Shown: positions 1 to 10,741, counted from the first letter of the stretch. The stretch: 64,000 bases of DNA from Campylobacter concisus (GCF_003048405.1 NZ_PIQS01000001.1:682001-746000), one strand, 5' to 3'. Notes: a model not told the origin generated them from the sequence alone. Translations and numbers: made by a program.

Positions 1-350
1 TAGACGATGAGAGTAGGGTTGGTGTTTGCTTTGATACCTGTCACGCATTTGCTGCTGGATATGATCTAAGAAGTAAAGAGGCCTACGATAAGACGATGGG
101 AGAATTTGATGCGATCATCGGCTATAAATTTTTATCTGGCATGCATTTAAATGATGCAAAATTTGGGCTTGGCTCGAAAAAAGATAGACATGAGAGTCTT
201 GGCAAGGGTGAGCTTGGATTTAGTGCTTTTAAAAATATAATAAATGATGATAAAATAGGCGAAATTCCTTTAATATTAGAGACGATTGACGAGAGTATTT
301 GGGAAGAAGAGATAAAAATTCTAAGAAATTTCGAAAAGGAAAAACTATGA
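1..350 (+). CDS. nfo: Endonuclease IV (partial, 5' end outside window)
   Basis: This is the C-terminal part of an AP endonuclease that cuts DNA 5' of abasic sites in base excision repair, using a three-zinc centre in a TIM barrel. The open frame enters the window at base 3 and gives about 115 residues. The visible family motifs are [33 protein letters not shown] and PLILET. They supply the Asp, His and Glu metal ligands of the second half of the barrel. The stop TGA overlaps the ATG of the next gene (ATGA), so the two are probably translated together. The C-terminus looks complete. The N-terminal zinc ligands cannot be checked here. Confidence 0.93.
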   Translation, partial: DDESRVGVCFDTCHAFAAGYDLRSKEAYDKTMGEFDAIIGYKFLSGMHLNDAKFGLGSKKDRHESLGKGELGFSAFKNIINDDKIGEIPLILETIDESIWEEEIKILRNFEKEKL

Positions 351-1576
351 AAAAAGCGCTATTAAGCATTATTATGGCATCTACTTTGCTAAATGCTGGA
401 GGTTATAAGGTCCCTGAGCAAAGTGCTGATTCTTTAGGGCTTGCTGCTAGTAACGTAGCCTTTAGTTTTGGGGCTGATGCGGCGTATTTTAACCCTGCAA
501 ATATGATGTTTTTAGATGGACGCCATCACATAGAAAGTACCCTTGGCTGGTTTCATATAAATAAGCTTGAGTTTAAAAGTGATAGTGGCAAAAGCTATAG
601 ATCAGAAAAATTTGACTCGCTAGCTGGTACATTTAGTTTTGTAACGCCAGAAATTTATGAAAACTGGAAATTTGGTTTAGCTCTTGCCGTTCCTGCTGCT
701 GTTGGTGTATCATGGGAGGATCCAGCTACTGCATTTACCGCTAAAAGGTTTAAGCTACAAGTTGTTGAGTTAAATCCAACCGTAGCTTACCGCATAAACG
801 ATAAACTTGCCATTGCTCTTGGTGCTAGAGGTGTTTACACCAAAGGTAAGATAGCAAGTGACTTTGGACGAATAGGCTACAGAGAGATAAAAGGCGATGG
901 TATGGGTTATGGCTACAATGTTGCGCTTACTTATAGACCTATTGAGGATTTGAGCTTTGCTGTTACTTACCGCTCAAATGTAAATTTAGAACTTAAAGGC
1001 CATACAGATGCTGATTTTAACGGAGCGCTATCTCCTATAAGCTATCATGGCAAAACAAAAGTCGAGATCCCGCTTCCTGCTCAGCTTGTACTTGCAACTG
1101 GATATAAATTTAGTGATCTAACCGTTTTGCTAGCTTTTGAGAGGACGTATTGGTCTAAATTTAAAGGCTATGACTTTGAATACATGGATAAAGGTCCAGC
1201 TCACTCGCATCCGGCTTTTGCAAGATTTATGGATGATCCAGTCATTAAAAATGCAAAAGATACGAATACATATAGACTAGGTCTTGCCTATGACGTAAAT
1301 GAAAAATTTAGGCTAATGGCTGGCTTTGCCTATGATGAAGACATTACAAGTAGCAAGCATACTGGCTTAGAGCTTCCAAATACTACATCTAAGGTATATT
1401 CTTTTGGAGTAAATTATAAATTTACACCAAATCTTGAAATAGCACTTGGATATGTTTATCAACACCGTGATAAGAAGCGTGCAACAAGTATTTCAACAGC
1501 TAATGGAAAAATGTCAGGGGAATTTGATACTGGTACGATCCAAATTCTTGGTACGACTTTTAAATATACATTTTAG
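347..1576 (+). CDS. OmpP1/FadL-family outer-membrane transport protein
   Basis: This is a 409-residue beta-barrel protein of the OmpP1/FadL/TodX family, which moves hydrophobic molecules such as long-chain fatty acids across the outer membrane. The start is the ATG that overlaps the nfo stop; it opens a signal peptide ([18 protein letters not shown]). A longer frame exists upstream but lies inside nfo. After cleavage come the family's N-terminal hatch features: [16 protein letters not shown], then a run ending in [10 protein letters not shown] (the NPA-type motif). Alternating strands follow and the protein ends in an aromatic residue (FKYTF), as outer-membrane barrels do. The next gene is an acyl-CoA ligase 12 bp away, which supports import followed by activation of fatty acids. 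The actual substrate is not shown by the sequence. Confidence 0.88.
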   Translation: MKKALLSIIMASTLLNAGGYKVPEQSADSLGLAASNVAFSFGADAAYFNPANMMFLDGRHHIESTLGWFHINKLEFKSDSGKSYRSEKFDSLAGTFSFVTPEIYENWKFGLALAVPAAVGVSWEDPATAFTAKRFKLQVVELNPTVAYRINDKLAIALGARGVYTKGKIASDFGRIGYREIKGDGMGYGYNVALTYRPIEDLSFAVTYRSNVNLELKGHTDADFNGALSPISYHGKTKVEIPLPAQLVLATGYKFSDLTVLLAFERTYWSKFKGYDFEYMDKGPAHSHPAFARFMDDPVIKNAKDTNTYRLGLAYDVNEKFRLMAGFAYDEDITSSKHTGLELPNTTSKVYSFGVNYKFTPNLEIALGYVYQHRDKKRATSISTANGKMSGEFDTGTIQILGTTFKYTF

Positions 1577-1588
1577 TTAGGGTCAATA

Positions 1589-3265
1589 ATGCGATACTCT
1601 TATAATAATTTTTATGAAATTTTAACCAAAGTAGCAAAGGAAAATCCAAATCAAGTAGTTCTTTTTGAAGAAAAAGAGAAGCTAAAATATCGCGAATTAA
1701 AGCAAAATGTCGATAAAGTGGCAGCTTATTTGCAACTTGCTGGAGTAAAATTTGGTGATAAAGTAGCTATGGCGGTTACAAACTCGAAAGAATTTATCAT
1801 CTCATACCTTGCGATAACTGCAATAGGCGGTATCGCAGTGCCTATGAATACTTTTTTAAAAGCAAACGAGTTTGAATATATCATAAATGATTGCGGTGCA
1901 AAGGTGCTTTTTGCGTCTAGCTCGCTTGCAAAAGAGTTAATCGCATTAAATGAGCTTGAAATTTTAAGAAAGATAATCTGGATCGGAGCAATACCAAAGA
2001 AACTTCAAAGTGCCTCAAAGGATGAATATATAGACACTGACGAAGAGTATGGCGAGAGTGCGTATCTTACTTCAACACCTCAAATTTCAAAAGAGGATAT
2101 GAGTAAGGGTTATGAAAATAATGGCCTTGTTAAAAACATAAATTTTATAGAAACTCTAAATCACAAATACGCTCTTAGTATCACAAAGTATCCGGTAATA
2201 GAAGACTTAATGCATATAATTTACACTTCAGGCACTACTGGCAAGCCAAAAGGTGCGATGATAAGCTATAAAAATATCTTTTCAAATTTAATTGGAGCTC
2301 ATGAACGTTTCATAGTGAAAAAAAGCGATCGTTTCATAGTCTTTTTACCGATGTTTCATAGTTTTACGCTAACTGCAATGGTGTTGCTTCCGATATTTGC
2401 GAGTGCTTCGATGGTTCTTGTAAAGTCGGTATTCCCATTTTCAAATGTGTTAAAACAAACTTTGCTAAAGCGTGTAACTGTATTCTTAGGAATTCCAGCC
2501 ATCTATACAGCTATTGGTAAGGCTAAAATTCCTTGGTATTTTAGATGGTTTAACCGCATTAGATTATTTGTAAGTGGTGCAGCTCCGCTTGCAAAGCAGA
2601 CGATAGATGACTTTAGGGTGAAATTTCCGCGTGCAACACTTGTTGAGGGATATGGACTTAGCGAATGCTCACCTGTCGTAGCTGCAAATTTATATGATAA
2701 ACAAAAGCTTTTAAGTGTAGGGCCTGTGCTTGATGGCTATGAGGTAAAGATCGTAAATGATGAGATGATGGAGCTTCCAGTTGGACAGATCGGTGAGATC
2801 ATCATAAAGGGCGACTGCGTCATGCAAGGCTACTATGGTATGCCAAGCATCACTGATGAGACCATAATAAACGGCTGGTTAAAGACCGGAGATCTTGGAA
2901 AAGTCGATGAAGAGGGCTTTATCTATATCGTTGATCGTAAAAAAGACCTTATCATATCAAAGGGCATTAACATCTATCCACGTGAGATCGAAGAGGTTAT
3001 TTACAAACTTGAAGCAGCCGAAGCAACAGCGGTAATTGGCGTAAAAGACGTACATGCCGATGAAGAGGTCGTCGCTTTCATACAAGTAAAAGAGGGCATG
3101 GATCTTGATGAAAAAACAGTAAGAGAGCATTTGAAGAAAAATTTAGCGAATTTCAAGATACCAAAGAGTATCTATTTTGCCGAAGAGTTGCCTAGAAATG
3201 CTACTGGCAAGGTGCTAAAACGTGTATTAAAAGAGCAAATAGAGCAGATGAAGGATAAATTTTAG
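1589..3265 (+). CDS. AMP-dependent acyl-CoA ligase (FadD-like)
   Basis: This 558-residue member of the adenylate-forming superfamily probably activates a fatty acid to acyl-CoA through an acyl-AMP intermediate in the cytoplasm. The phosphate-binding motif YTSGTTGKPKGAM lies near residue 211. The adenine-site motif VEGYGLSECSP and the hinge and C-terminal signatures LKTGDLGKVDEEG and DRKKDLIISKG (about residue 447) follow. PRNATGKVLKR near residue 540 carries the catalytic lysine. It starts 12 bp after the FadL-like gene and its stop overlaps the next start, so the three probably form one operon. Chain-length preference cannot be read from the sequence; a medium-chain or aryl-acid ligase is the main alternative. 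Confidence 0.88.
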   Translation: MRYSYNNFYEILTKVAKENPNQVVLFEEKEKLKYRELKQNVDKVAAYLQLAGVKFGDKVAMAVTNSKEFIISYLAITAIGGIAVPMNTFLKANEFEYIINDCGAKVLFASSSLAKELIALNELEILRKIIWIGAIPKKLQSASKDEYIDTDEEYGESAYLTSTPQISKEDMSKGYENNGLVKNINFIETLNHKYALSITKYPVIEDLMHIIYTSGTTGKPKGAMISYKNIFSNLIGAHERFIVKKSDRFIVFLPMFHSFTLTAMVLLPIFASASMVLVKSVFPFSNVLKQTLLKRVTVFLGIPAIYTAIGKAKIPWYFRWFNRIRLFVSGAAPLAKQTIDDFRVKFPRATLVEGYGLSECSPVVAANLYDKQKLLSVGPVLDGYEVKIVNDEMMELPVGQIGEIIIKGDCVMQGYYGMPSITDETIINGWLKTGDLGKVDEEGFIYIVDRKKDLIISKGINIYPREIEEVIYKLEAAEATAVIGVKDVHADEEVVAFIQVKEGMDLDEKTVREHLKKNLANFKIPKSIYFAEELPRNATGKVLKRVLKEQIEQMKDKF

Positions 3266-4998
3266 TGAAATACTTGCTTGATTTTTTAAACCAGGACCTC
3301 AAAAAAAGTAAAATTTACGAGCTGATAAAGTGCGGCGATGAAGAGGGAGAAATTTTAAAATATCTAAGTAAAGCTTATGTGCAAGGAACGGCTAATATGA
3401 GCGTTTTTGAGCTACTTGGAGCAGTCTTTGGCACGCAAAATGATAAGCAGCTTTTGTATCTAAAATTTATAAAAAATTTGCTTGATAGCGGTTGGATTGT
3501 ACAAAATTATAGTCTTTTTAAAATACCTGAGAGCACGCAAAGGGCTTCAGCTCAAGGACTTCTTTCGTTGCTTCATTCTGAAATTTCTCTATCAGCCACA
3601 TTTTTAAAAATTCTTGAAGATGGCAACGCTGATATAAATTTACCAGAGCTTACGCCATATGAGGATCATTTGGAGTATTTAAAAGATCAGTTTTTAAAAG
3701 TAGAGCTTTACTCAAAGGCTGCTATTTTTGGCGATGGCTCAAGTGATGCAAAAAAGCGCATAAATGAGCAAATTTCTGAGCTTACAAAGCGAATCAACGA
3801 GCGCGTAAAACTAAGCAAGATCAGCCTAAAGATAGAGCAAATTTTTAAAGAAAACTCACTTGACGAAAAAGAGCAGATTATATTTTTAGCCCTTTTAAAA
3901 GAGGAGTACGCGGGAGATTTTGAAAATGGCCGCGACCTAAACACGCTAGTTGAGCTAATAAGCAAAGACGAGCTTGAACGCATCAAAAATCGTACTCTTT
4001 TAGAGGAGGGCTCAAGGCTCATCGAAGGCGCGCTAATCGACTACGACGAGGTTTTAAACGCTTATGGCAACGTAAGCAAGAGCTTTTTTATAAATGAAGA
4101 AATTTTGCAAAGCATAATGCACCCAAAAAATGACAAAAATAGCAAGAAAATCAAGATCGAAAGCCTGGTAAAAGAGCAAGAAATTTTTGAGCTCATTGAG
4201 CCAGTAACGAGCCTAGAAGACGTCGTGCTAAACGAAAAGACAAAGCAGCTTTTAAGCACGATACTAAAGCAAGTCGATAAAAAAGTGCTTGCTAGACTTA
4301 GCAGCTGGGGCATAAAAACTAGAAAAAACATAGACGCTAAGATCATCTTTTACGGCGAGCCTGGCACTGGTAAGACGATGAGCGCCGTTGGGCTTGCAAA
4401 GAGCCTAAAGAAGCAAATTTTAAGCTTTGACTGTTCAAAAATTTTAAGCAAATATGTCGGCGAGAGCGAGCAAAATGTAAGGAAAATTTTTGATACTTAC
4501 AAAGAAATTTGCAAAAAAAGTGGCAGCGAGCCAGTGCTCTTACTAAACGAGGCCGATCAGTTTTTAAGCACAAGAGTAGAGAGCTCGAGCGGGGCTGAAA
4601 AGATGCATAATCAAATGCAAAATATCTTTTTAGAGCAGATCGAGCGCTTTGAGGGCGTGCTTATCGCAACGACAAATTTCTTACAAAGCCTTGATGTGGC
4701 GTTTTCTAGAAGATTTGACTATAAGATCGAGTTTAAAAAGCCTGATTATAACGGCAGGCTTGCCATTTGGCGTAAAATTTTGCCTGAAAATGCGAGCTTT
4801 GAAGATGGCTTTAGCGTAGAAAGGCTGGCTGAGTTTAACCTAAGTGGTGCGCAGATCGTCCTCGCGCTAAAAAATACTGCACTAAAAGTTGCTATAAAAG
4901 ATGATGGGATTTTTACCTTTGAGGACTTCAAAATGACGATAGAGCGTGAGCTAAACTCAAGCTTTGGCGAAGATAAAAAGATGGGATTTGGCTCTTAA
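3265..4998 (+). CDS. AAA+ family ATPase
   Basis: This 577-residue protein has a long helical N-terminal region (about residues 1-340, unassigned) and one C-terminal AAA+ module. The Walker A is GEPGTGKT near residue 364. The Walker B region reads VLLLNEAD, with Asn where most AAA+ proteins have Asp; this N-E pair is known in a subgroup of this family. AFSRRFDYKIEF near residue 478 carries the arginine-finger type residues. The start is a GTG whose first base is the last base of the ligase stop. A similar protein exists in other campylobacters, but its client is unknown to me. A chaperone-like or remodelling role is plausible. A decayed copy of the last 50 bases lies about 190 bp downstream. 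Confidence 0.82.
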   Translation: MKYLLDFLNQDLKKSKIYELIKCGDEEGEILKYLSKAYVQGTANMSVFELLGAVFGTQNDKQLLYLKFIKNLLDSGWIVQNYSLFKIPESTQRASAQGLLSLLHSEISLSATFLKILEDGNADINLPELTPYEDHLEYLKDQFLKVELYSKAAIFGDGSSDAKKRINEQISELTKRINERVKLSKISLKIEQIFKENSLDEKEQIIFLALLKEEYAGDFENGRDLNTLVELISKDELERIKNRTLLEEGSRLIEGALIDYDEVLNAYGNVSKSFFINEEILQSIMHPKNDKNSKKIKIESLVKEQEIFELIEPVTSLEDVVLNEKTKQLLSTILKQVDKKVLARLSSWGIKTRKNIDAKIIFYGEPGTGKTMSAVGLAKSLKKQILSFDCSKILSKYVGESEQNVRKIFDTYKEICKKSGSEPVLLLNEADQFLSTRVESSSGAEKMHNQMQNIFLEQIERFEGVLIATTNFLQSLDVAFSRRFDYKIEFKKPDYNGRLAIWRKILPENASFEDGFSVERLAEFNLSGAQIVLALKNTALKVAIKDDGIFTFEDFKMTIERELNSSFGEDKKMGFGS

Positions 4999-5760
4999 GC
5001 CTTCTCTCTTGATTTTATTGTTTGTATAAATTTAAATAAATATAAATAAGCAAGAGTCACTGACATTGGCGAGGAATCTGCTTTTATCTAGTTAGAATTC
5101 GCACGTTTGTCACCGCCAAAGCTAGGGAAAGTGTGAGCTAAACTCAAGCTTTGATGAGAAAAAATAGGTCTTGGCTCTTAAGCTCTTCCAAAATTTACAC
5201 CTTATATGGCATATACTTTTAGTTGCTAGGCGAAGTTTAAAGTGTCAGAGATTACTGATCTAAATGTAAAATTTTGCTTTTATAGTTAAATTTACGCCAT
5301 GATTGCTACCAAAATTTACAGCAAGACAGATATCAGCACATAATTACTTAGTATAAATTTAGCTTGTTTGCTTGTCTCAAATTTACTACCGCAGTTTTTG
5401 TAAGACCCAAATTTTGGAATTTACCCACTCTGCGACCGCTACTTGGAATGTATATTTGTACATTTGGTACTTTAGAAAGAGTTTTACTAAAACCTTGTCA
5501 TTTTGTGTAATACAAAAATAGCCGTCTCACGAAGTCTAAAATAAAAAGCCTCATAAATTTCAAATTCTCTTTCATGATATTTATAGTAGCACTTTTTAAA
5601 ATTAAAAAAGAGATTAGAAAATATAAATTTATAGGTCTTTGAGCGCAATTTTTACATCCGAAGTAAAGAAGTAATGCGTGATCACTTTAACAATTAGTAT
5701 AAAAAATTGATATATTTTTAGTAGCCAAATTTTGTAAAAAGGCTTATAAGTTTTAAAAAT
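4999..5760. other. Non-coding stretch between convergent AAA+ and fliI genes
   Basis: About 760 bp without a credible gene. It contains a degenerate copy of the 3' end of the AAA+ gene at 5133-5182, a loose inverted pair CTCTTG / CAAGAG near 5005-5055, and A+T-rich sequence with many AAATTT words. I see no clear T-tailed terminator, tRNA or coding frame. The stretch probably represents decayed sequence at a point of rearrangement. Confidence 0.6.
5133..5182 (+). repeat. Degenerate copy of the AAA+ gene 3' end
   Basis: These bases resemble 4946-4999, the end of the AAA+ coding sequence. Both begin with an identical 21-base stretch starting gtgagctaaactcaag and both end with ttggctcttaag, including the stop. 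The interior has small deletions and substitutions that destroy the frame. It is a remnant of a partial tandem duplication, not a gene. Confidence 0.8.
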
Positions 5761-7068
5761 TTACTGATTGATTTTATCAAGCAGCTCTTCGACCTCTTCA
5801 AGCGCAAAGGCTTCTTCTGAGCTTTGTTTTAAGAAATTTTCCATAAATTCTTTTTTTGAGATCGCAAGGTCAAGCTCCTTGTCGCTGCCCTTTTGATATG
5901 CGCCGATACGAAGCAAGACCTCATTTTCTTTTAAAAGCGAGTAGAGACGCTTAAATTTCATCGCATTTAGCTTGTGCTCTTTACTGGTCACATCTCCCAT
6001 GACACGCGAGGCCGAGTTTTGGATATTGATAGGTGGGTAGATGCCAAAGTCCGTTAGCTCGCGGCTTAGCACGATGTGGCCGTCTAGGATAGAGCGGCTT
6101 TGGTCAGCTATCGGATCGCTCATATCATCGCCCTCGACTAGCACGGTGAAAAACGCTGTGATACTGCCCTTGCCTTCCTCTTTGCCAGCGCGCTCCATTA
6201 GTTGAGGTAAAAGTGTGAGTGAGCTTGGTGGATAGCCCTTTGAGGTCGGTGGCTCGCCAAGTGCAAGGCCGATCTCACGCTGTGCCATAGCAAAACGTGT
6301 CACGCTATCCATGATGAAAAGCACGTCATTGCCTTGTTGTTTGAAGTACTCAGCCACGCTCATCGCGCAAAATGCGCCGTACTTTCGCATGAGCGAGCTA
6401 TCATCACTGGTTGCTACGATGATGACCGTGCCCTCCAGGTCGCCGCCTAGGTTTTTTTCGATAAATTCAGGCACCTCGCGACCACGCTCGCCTATTAGTG
6501 CGACTACTTTTATGGGAGCTAGCGTATTTTTTACGATCATGCCCATGAGGGTTGATTTGCCTACGCCTGAACCTGCAAAAATTCCCAGTTTTTGCCCTTT
6601 ACCACAAGTAAGTAGCCCGTCTATCGTCTTTATCCCAACGCTAAAAGGCTCGTTTATAAGCCCCCTTTTCATAGCGTCAATTGGTGCTCTCATGATTGGC
6701 ACATACTCAGTCGTATCAATCGACCCTTTACCGTCTATTGGCTTCATAAACGGATCAACCACGCGCCCAAGCAAATTTGGACCAACTGGTATATTCATAC
6801 CTTGATCGCTTTCATAGACAAAGTCACCTATCCTAAATCCCTCAACAAAGCCAAATGGGCTGATATAAGCGCCATCTGTCTTTATCTGCGTAACCATGCC
6901 AAGGCCGTTTTTGCTTTTGTCTTTTGCAACTATACGCACGATGTCGCCGATGCTTGGACGAAGTCCAGTGATCTCGATAGTCGTAGCTGTGATTTTAGTT
7001 ATGATGCCAAAGGTGTTTGAGAGTTTCACACCCTCTTGAAGCTTTAAATTTATATGTTCTAAGCTCAA
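5761..7068 (-). CDS. fliI: Flagellum-specific ATPase FliI
   Basis: This 435-residue protein is the ATPase that energises unloading of substrates at the flagellar type III export gate, at the cytoplasmic base of the motor. It has the beta-barrel N-terminal domain, then a Walker A GSGVGKST at residues 166-173. Downstream are [32 protein letters not shown] and [12 protein letters not shown], all typical of FliI/YscN ATPases rather than F1 beta. The length matches the family. Its start overlaps the folE stop by 4 bp, so the two are translationally coupled; the same folE-fliI pairing is known in C. jejuni. A role in virulence secretion instead of flagella is unlikely because this lineage carries only the flagellar system. 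Confidence 0.95.
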   Translation of the reverse strand: MSLEHINLKLQEGVKLSNTFGIITKITATTIEITGLRPSIGDIVRIVAKDKSKNGLGMVTQIKTDGAYISPFGFVEGFRIGDFVYESDQGMNIPVGPNLLGRVVDPFMKPIDGKGSIDTTEYVPIMRAPIDAMKRGLINEPFSVGIKTIDGLLTCGKGQKLGIFAGSGVGKSTLMGMIVKNTLAPIKVVALIGERGREVPEFIEKNLGGDLEGTVIIVATSDDSSLMRKYGAFCAMSVAEYFKQQGNDVLFIMDSVTRFAMAQREIGLALGEPPTSKGYPPSSLTLLPQLMERAGKEEGKGSITAFFTVLVEGDDMSDPIADQSRSILDGHIVLSRELTDFGIYPPINIQNSASRVMGDVTSKEHKLNAMKFKRLYSLLKENEVLLRIGAYQKGSDKELDLAISKKEFMENFLKQSSEEAFALEEVEELLDKINQ

Positions 7069-7637
7069 AAATGCGTTTCCCTAGGAGAATTTATAAGCGA
7101 GAAAAATTCTCGTCTCGTATCTGCGTTTTTGATAAAGCAGCCCCTAAGAGCCGAGGTCGTAGTGGTTGAGTTTATCTTTTGCACACCCCTCATCTCAACG
7201 CACATATGCCTAGCCTCAACAACTACTCCAACACCTTTTGGAGCGATAACGTCCTCGAGTGCCTTTGCGATCTGCTCGGTCATCTGCTCTTGGATTTGAA
7301 GGCGTCTTGCGTATATATTTACCATGCGAGGAATTTTACTAAGGCCAACGACTTTGCCATTTGGGATGTACGCTACATGTACTCGGCCAATAATAGGCAA
7401 CAAATGGTGCTCGCAAAGACTGTAAAACTCAATATTTCGCATGAGAACCATTTCATTATTTGAGCTAGTAAATAGCGCATCGCCAAGCACCTCTTTTGGG
7501 TCTTGATCGTATCCGCTAGTTAGAAATTTAAAAGCTTTATAAACGCGCTCAGGAGTTTTTAAAAGCCCCTCTCTGTTTGGATCTTCACCAATAATAGTTA
7601 GCATATTTTTAACCGAATTTTCAAAACTCTCTTGCAT
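7065..7637 (-). CDS. folE: GTP cyclohydrolase I
   Basis: This 190-residue enzyme converts GTP to 7,8-dihydroneopterin triphosphate, the first step of folate synthesis. The zinc site is visible as SLCEHHLLP (Cys and His) and HMCVEMRG (second Cys). The substrate loops GRVHVAYIP and GLSKIPR are also present. The length is normal for the bacterial homodecamer. The ATG is preceded by GGAG at a good distance. A TAGAAT -10 candidate lies at 7665-7670 on the minus strand, between this gene and the divergent tig. It is the first gene of a two-gene unit with fliI. Confidence 0.96.
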   Translation of the reverse strand: MQESFENSVKNMLTIIGEDPNREGLLKTPERVYKAFKFLTSGYDQDPKEVLGDALFTSSNNEMVLMRNIEFYSLCEHHLLPIIGRVHVAYIPNGKVVGLSKIPRMVNIYARRLQIQEQMTEQIAKALEDVIAPKGVGVVVEARHMCVEMRGVQKINSTTTTSALRGCFIKNADTRREFFSLINSPRETHF

Positions 7638-7664
7638 AAATTTTCTCCATAATTTTATTGCTAG

Positions 7665-7670
7665 ATTCTA
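7665..7670 (-). promoter_or_regulatory. Candidate -10 element for folE-fliI
   Basis: TAGAAT read on the minus strand, 28 bp upstream of the folE ATG and directly after A+T-rich DNA. No -35 element is obvious, which is normal for the housekeeping sigma factor of Campylobacter. Confidence 0.4.
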
Positions 7671-7731
7671 CGTTAAAACGCCTTTTATATCTATAAAAAT
7701 TTACAAATTTACAATGAAATAAGGAAAATTC

Positions 7732-7740
7732 TGCTATATT
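7732..7740 (+). promoter_or_regulatory. Extended -10 promoter for tig-clpP
   Basis: TGCTATATT fits the TGN-TATAAT extended -10 form favoured by Campylobacter promoters. It lies 35 bp upstream of the tig ATG, with a purine-rich ribosome site (AAAGGAA) between. Confidence 0.55.
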
Positions 7741-7774
7741 TTGGGTTAAAAATTTGTATTCATAAAGGAATTAG

Positions 7775-9106
7775 ATGGAAATCAAAACAAAAGCTCTAGA
7801 TAGCGTAAATACCCTAGCTAGCACGACTATAAGTGCAGATGCTATAAAGTCTAGCGTAGAAAAGCTAGCAAAAAAAGCAGCAAAAACTATGAAAGTAGAT
7901 GGCTTTAGGCAAGGTCACGTTCCAGTTGCTGTTGTATTAAAACGCTACGAGAAAGAGCTAACAAACGACGCTGAACAAGATGTCTTAAGAGATGTTGTTG
8001 ATGAGACTATAAAGCAAGCAGGCAAGAAAAACGATGATCTTATCGGCGAGCCTATCGTTTCAAAATTTGATAGAAAAGATGGTAAGATCGATGTTGAGCT
8101 AACAGTTTCATTTAAACCAAGCGTCGATGTGAGCGGCTATGAGAGTTTGATACCTGAGTTTTCAAACCCACGTGTTTTGAAAAAAGATATCGATGAGAAA
8201 AAAACTGAACTTCTAAAAATGATAGCTCCACTTGAAAAAATTGATGGCAAAAGAGGTCTAAAAGTTGGCGATTTTGCTAAATTTGACTTTGAAGGCTTTG
8301 TTGATGGCGTTGCATTTGATGGTGGCAAGGCTGAAAACTATGTGCTTGAGATAGGCTCAAATCAATTTATCCCAGGCTTTGAAGATGGTATGGTAGGCAT
8401 AAAAGCTGGTGGCGAAAAAGATATCGAGGTTAAATTCCCAGAAAACTATGGCGCTGCACATTTAGCTGGCAAAGATGCTGTTTTTAAAGTCAAACTTCAT
8501 GAAATTCAAGAGAGAAAAATTCCTGAAAAACTAGATGAAGAGATGCTTAAAACTCTACTTCCAAATGAAGAAAAACCAACTGAAGAGTTACTTGATGAGC
8601 GTATAAAAGAGCAAATCCGCCAAGAGAAAATTTATAAACTTATAAATGATGAGCTTAAGCCAAAATTTGCTGAAGCTGCGGTTGAGAAATTTAAATTTGA
8701 CGTGCCAAAAAATATTGTCGAGCAAGAGATTGATATGCAGTTTAGAAACGCATGGAGCTCATTTACTCCAGATGATATGAAAAAATTTAGAGAGGACAAA
8801 GATGCTCTTTCTAAAAAACGTGACGAGTTTAGAAAAGACGCTGAAAATAGCGTTCGTTTAACTTTCATTATTGATGAGCTAGCTCGCGTAAGAGGCGTGA
8901 AAGTAAGCGATCAAGAGGTTGTTCAAGCGATCTATTTTGAGGCGTATAGAAGCGGTCAAGATCCAAAAGCACACCTTGATATGTACCGCAACCAAGGCAT
9001 GCTTCCAGCTATAAAGATGTCAATGATCGAAGAGAAGCTATTTAGCGAGCTTTTCAACAAAGAAAAAGACGAAAAAAAAGCAAGTAAAAAAGAGAAGGCC
9101 GAGTAA
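7775..9106 (+). CDS. tig: Trigger factor
   Basis: This 443-residue ribosome-associated chaperone meets nascent chains at the exit tunnel and has peptidyl-prolyl isomerase activity. The N-terminal ribosome-binding domain carries [11 protein letters not shown], matching the family's GFRxGxxP loop. An FKBP-type domain follows at about residues 165-250, with [15 protein letters not shown] and [19 protein letters not shown]. The helical arms make up the rest, and the C-terminus is lysine-rich. ATG is preceded by AAAGGAA. Its stop overlaps the clpP start, so folding and proteolysis genes are coupled; the tig-clpP pair is widespread in bacteria. Confidence 0.96.
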   Translation: MEIKTKALDSVNTLASTTISADAIKSSVEKLAKKAAKTMKVDGFRQGHVPVAVVLKRYEKELTNDAEQDVLRDVVDETIKQAGKKNDDLIGEPIVSKFDRKDGKIDVELTVSFKPSVDVSGYESLIPEFSNPRVLKKDIDEKKTELLKMIAPLEKIDGKRGLKVGDFAKFDFEGFVDGVAFDGGKAENYVLEIGSNQFIPGFEDGMVGIKAGGEKDIEVKFPENYGAAHLAGKDAVFKVKLHEIQERKIPEKLDEEMLKTLLPNEEKPTEELLDERIKEQIRQEKIYKLINDELKPKFAEAAVEKFKFDVPKNIVEQEIDMQFRNAWSSFTPDDMKKFREDKDALSKKRDEFRKDAENSVRLTFIIDELARVRGVKVSDQEVVQAIYFEAYRSGQDPKAHLDMYRNQGMLPAIKMSMIEEKLFSELFNKEKDEKKASKKEKAE

Positions 9107-9696
9107 TGAGCTATTACGTTCCTGTCGTAGTTGAAAGAACTAGTAGAGGTGAGCGAAGCTATGATATATATTCCCGTCTTTTAAAAGACAGGATCGTTAT
9201 GCTAAGTGGTGAGATAGAAGACGGCATGGCCGCTTCTATCGTCGCTCAGCTGCTATTTTTAGAGGCTGAGGATCCAGATAAAGATATCTATCTATATATA
9301 AACTCACCAGGTGGCGTGATAACAAGCGGCTTTAGTATCTATGACACGATGAACTACATAAAGCCAGATGTTTGCACGATATGCATCGGTCAAGCGGCTA
9401 GCATGGGTGCATTTTTGCTAAGCTGTGGCGCACCAGGTAAAAGATATGCATTGCCAAATTCTCGCATCATGATACACCAACCCCTTGGCGGCGCTAGAGG
9501 ACAAGCGACTGATATCGAGATACAAGCTCGTGAAATTTTGCGCATGAAAGAGATTTTAAATGGAATTTTGGCCAAAAATACAGGTCAGAAGCTAAGTAAG
9601 ATCGTAAAAGATACTGAACGTGACTTCTTTATGAGTTCGGTCGAAGCCAAAGAGTACGGACTTGTTGATAAAATTTTGGAGAAAAGTTTTAAATAA
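9106..9696 (+). CDS. clpP: ATP-dependent Clp protease proteolytic subunit
   Basis: This 196-residue serine peptidase forms the double heptamer ring that degrades proteins delivered by ClpX or ClpA. The catalytic triad is visible: Ser99 in [11 protein letters not shown], His124 in IMIHQPLGG and Asp173 in ERDFFMSS. The length is that of the mature-type housekeeping ClpP with a very short propeptide. The ATG overlaps the last base of the tig stop (TAATG). The GGDEF-like gene follows after 8 bp. Confidence 0.97.
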   Translation: MSYYVPVVVERTSRGERSYDIYSRLLKDRIVMLSGEIEDGMAASIVAQLLFLEAEDPDKDIYLYINSPGGVITSGFSIYDTMNYIKPDVCTICIGQAASMGAFLLSCGAPGKRYALPNSRIMIHQPLGGARGQATDIEIQAREILRMKEILNGILAKNTGQKLSKIVKDTERDFFMSSVEAKEYGLVDKILEKSFK

Positions 9697-9704
9697 GGCC
9701 CAAA

Positions 9705-10727
9705 GTGATAAAGATAGATAATGCACCAGACCCTAAGAAAAAAGCGGTTGAAGTAAAACATACTCTAGAAAAAGAAAAGGTAGATATCTACAGATTTTCA
9801 GAAAATGTTTTGCATGAATTAAGTGACGATAATGTTCCATCTACGCCAAACAATTACTCTATTTATTTTGAGAAAATGCTTGATGGACAGCCTGATGAAT
9901 TTAGAAAAGAGATCGGTGATATGATAGTTATAAATTCCGAGATCTCAGTACCATCAGGTAGTAATATCTCTATTGAAAAAGAGATAAAGCAAGGATTTAT
10001 CCAGATAAAAAGTATGCTTCAAGCCGTGGTGCTAATCTATAAAAATTTAGGCATCATGAGAGGCCTAGTGCAAAAGCGTATGGATGCACTCAAAAACAAT
10101 ACAAATATCCTAGCTCTTCAAAATGTTTTAAGCGCATTTAATCATGACCTAATAAAATTAAACAGCCTTATGGATAAACATCTTGATGTCATTAAAGTAA
10201 GCTATGACGAAGTAGCCAAGATGCTTAAATCTATTGAAGAGCAGTCGATTTATGATACGACATATGACGTCTATAATAAAAAATTTCTAGTAGCCACAGT
10301 GCAAAGTGAAGTAGAAGCCGTTAAAAGATATGGCTATAACGCATCTTTTTTACTAGTAAGAGCAAAAGATAGATTTACAAATCGTGTTAAAAATTTAAAA
10401 GAGCGAAACAATATGTATAAAGCTATATCACAGCTTCTTTTAAGAACTTCTAGAAGAAGTGATATAGTAGCTCATTACGGTGATGGCTGTTTTGCTATGG
10501 TTATGAAATATACTGATGAAAATGGCACAAAACAAGCCGGTAGCAGAATTTTAAATATGCTTTCATCTATACCTTGGAAGATTGATGGTGAAGAGTGCAA
10601 GCTTGATATCCAAGTGGTTTCAAGCATGATAACAAAAACAAGAAGTGCTGAAGAATTAATCTCTTACTCGTTAGATCAACTAATACTAACACAAGATGAT
10701 GAGCAGCCTATATTTTTGGGTGAATAA
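9705..10727 (+). CDS. Degenerate GGDEF-domain protein
   Basis: This 340-residue cytoplasmic protein has a helical N-terminal half (about residues 20-180) and a C-terminal GGDEF-like domain (about 182-330). The domain opens with [13 protein letters not shown], close to the usual DxLTGLxNRR entry. The active-site loop near residue 256 reads [10 protein letters not shown] instead of RYGGDEF, so both acidic catalytic positions are altered. Diguanylate cyclase activity is therefore unlikely. A role as a c-di-GMP binding or scaffold protein is possible, but no RxxD inhibitory site is obvious. The start is a GTG preceded by AAGG. It sits between clpP and def; from memory C. jejuni has clpP and def adjacent, so this gene would be an insertion in the operon. 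Confidence 0.78.
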   Translation: MIKIDNAPDPKKKAVEVKHTLEKEKVDIYRFSENVLHELSDDNVPSTPNNYSIYFEKMLDGQPDEFRKEIGDMIVINSEISVPSGSNISIEKEIKQGFIQIKSMLQAVVLIYKNLGIMRGLVQKRMDALKNNTNILALQNVLSAFNHDLIKLNSLMDKHLDVIKVSYDEVAKMLKSIEEQSIYDTTYDVYNKKFLVATVQSEVEAVKRYGYNASFLLVRAKDRFTNRVKNLKERNNMYKAISQLLLRTSRRSDIVAHYGDGCFAMVMKYTDENGTKQAGSRILNMLSSIPWKIDGEECKLDIQVVSSMITKTRSAEELISYSLDQLILTQDDEQPIFLGE

Positions 10728-10741
10728 GTAGGAGTTTGAGC

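Noticed and set aside
4555..4560. Asn for Asp in the AAA+ Walker B as a sign of inactivity
   Set aside because: An N-E-A-D form is known in a subgroup of COG0464-like AAA+ proteins, and the rest of the active site is intact.
6311..6805. Open frame of 164 codons on the + strand
   Set aside because: It lies entirely opposite the well conserved fliI gene, has no recognised motif and no ribosome site; it is an antisense shadow.
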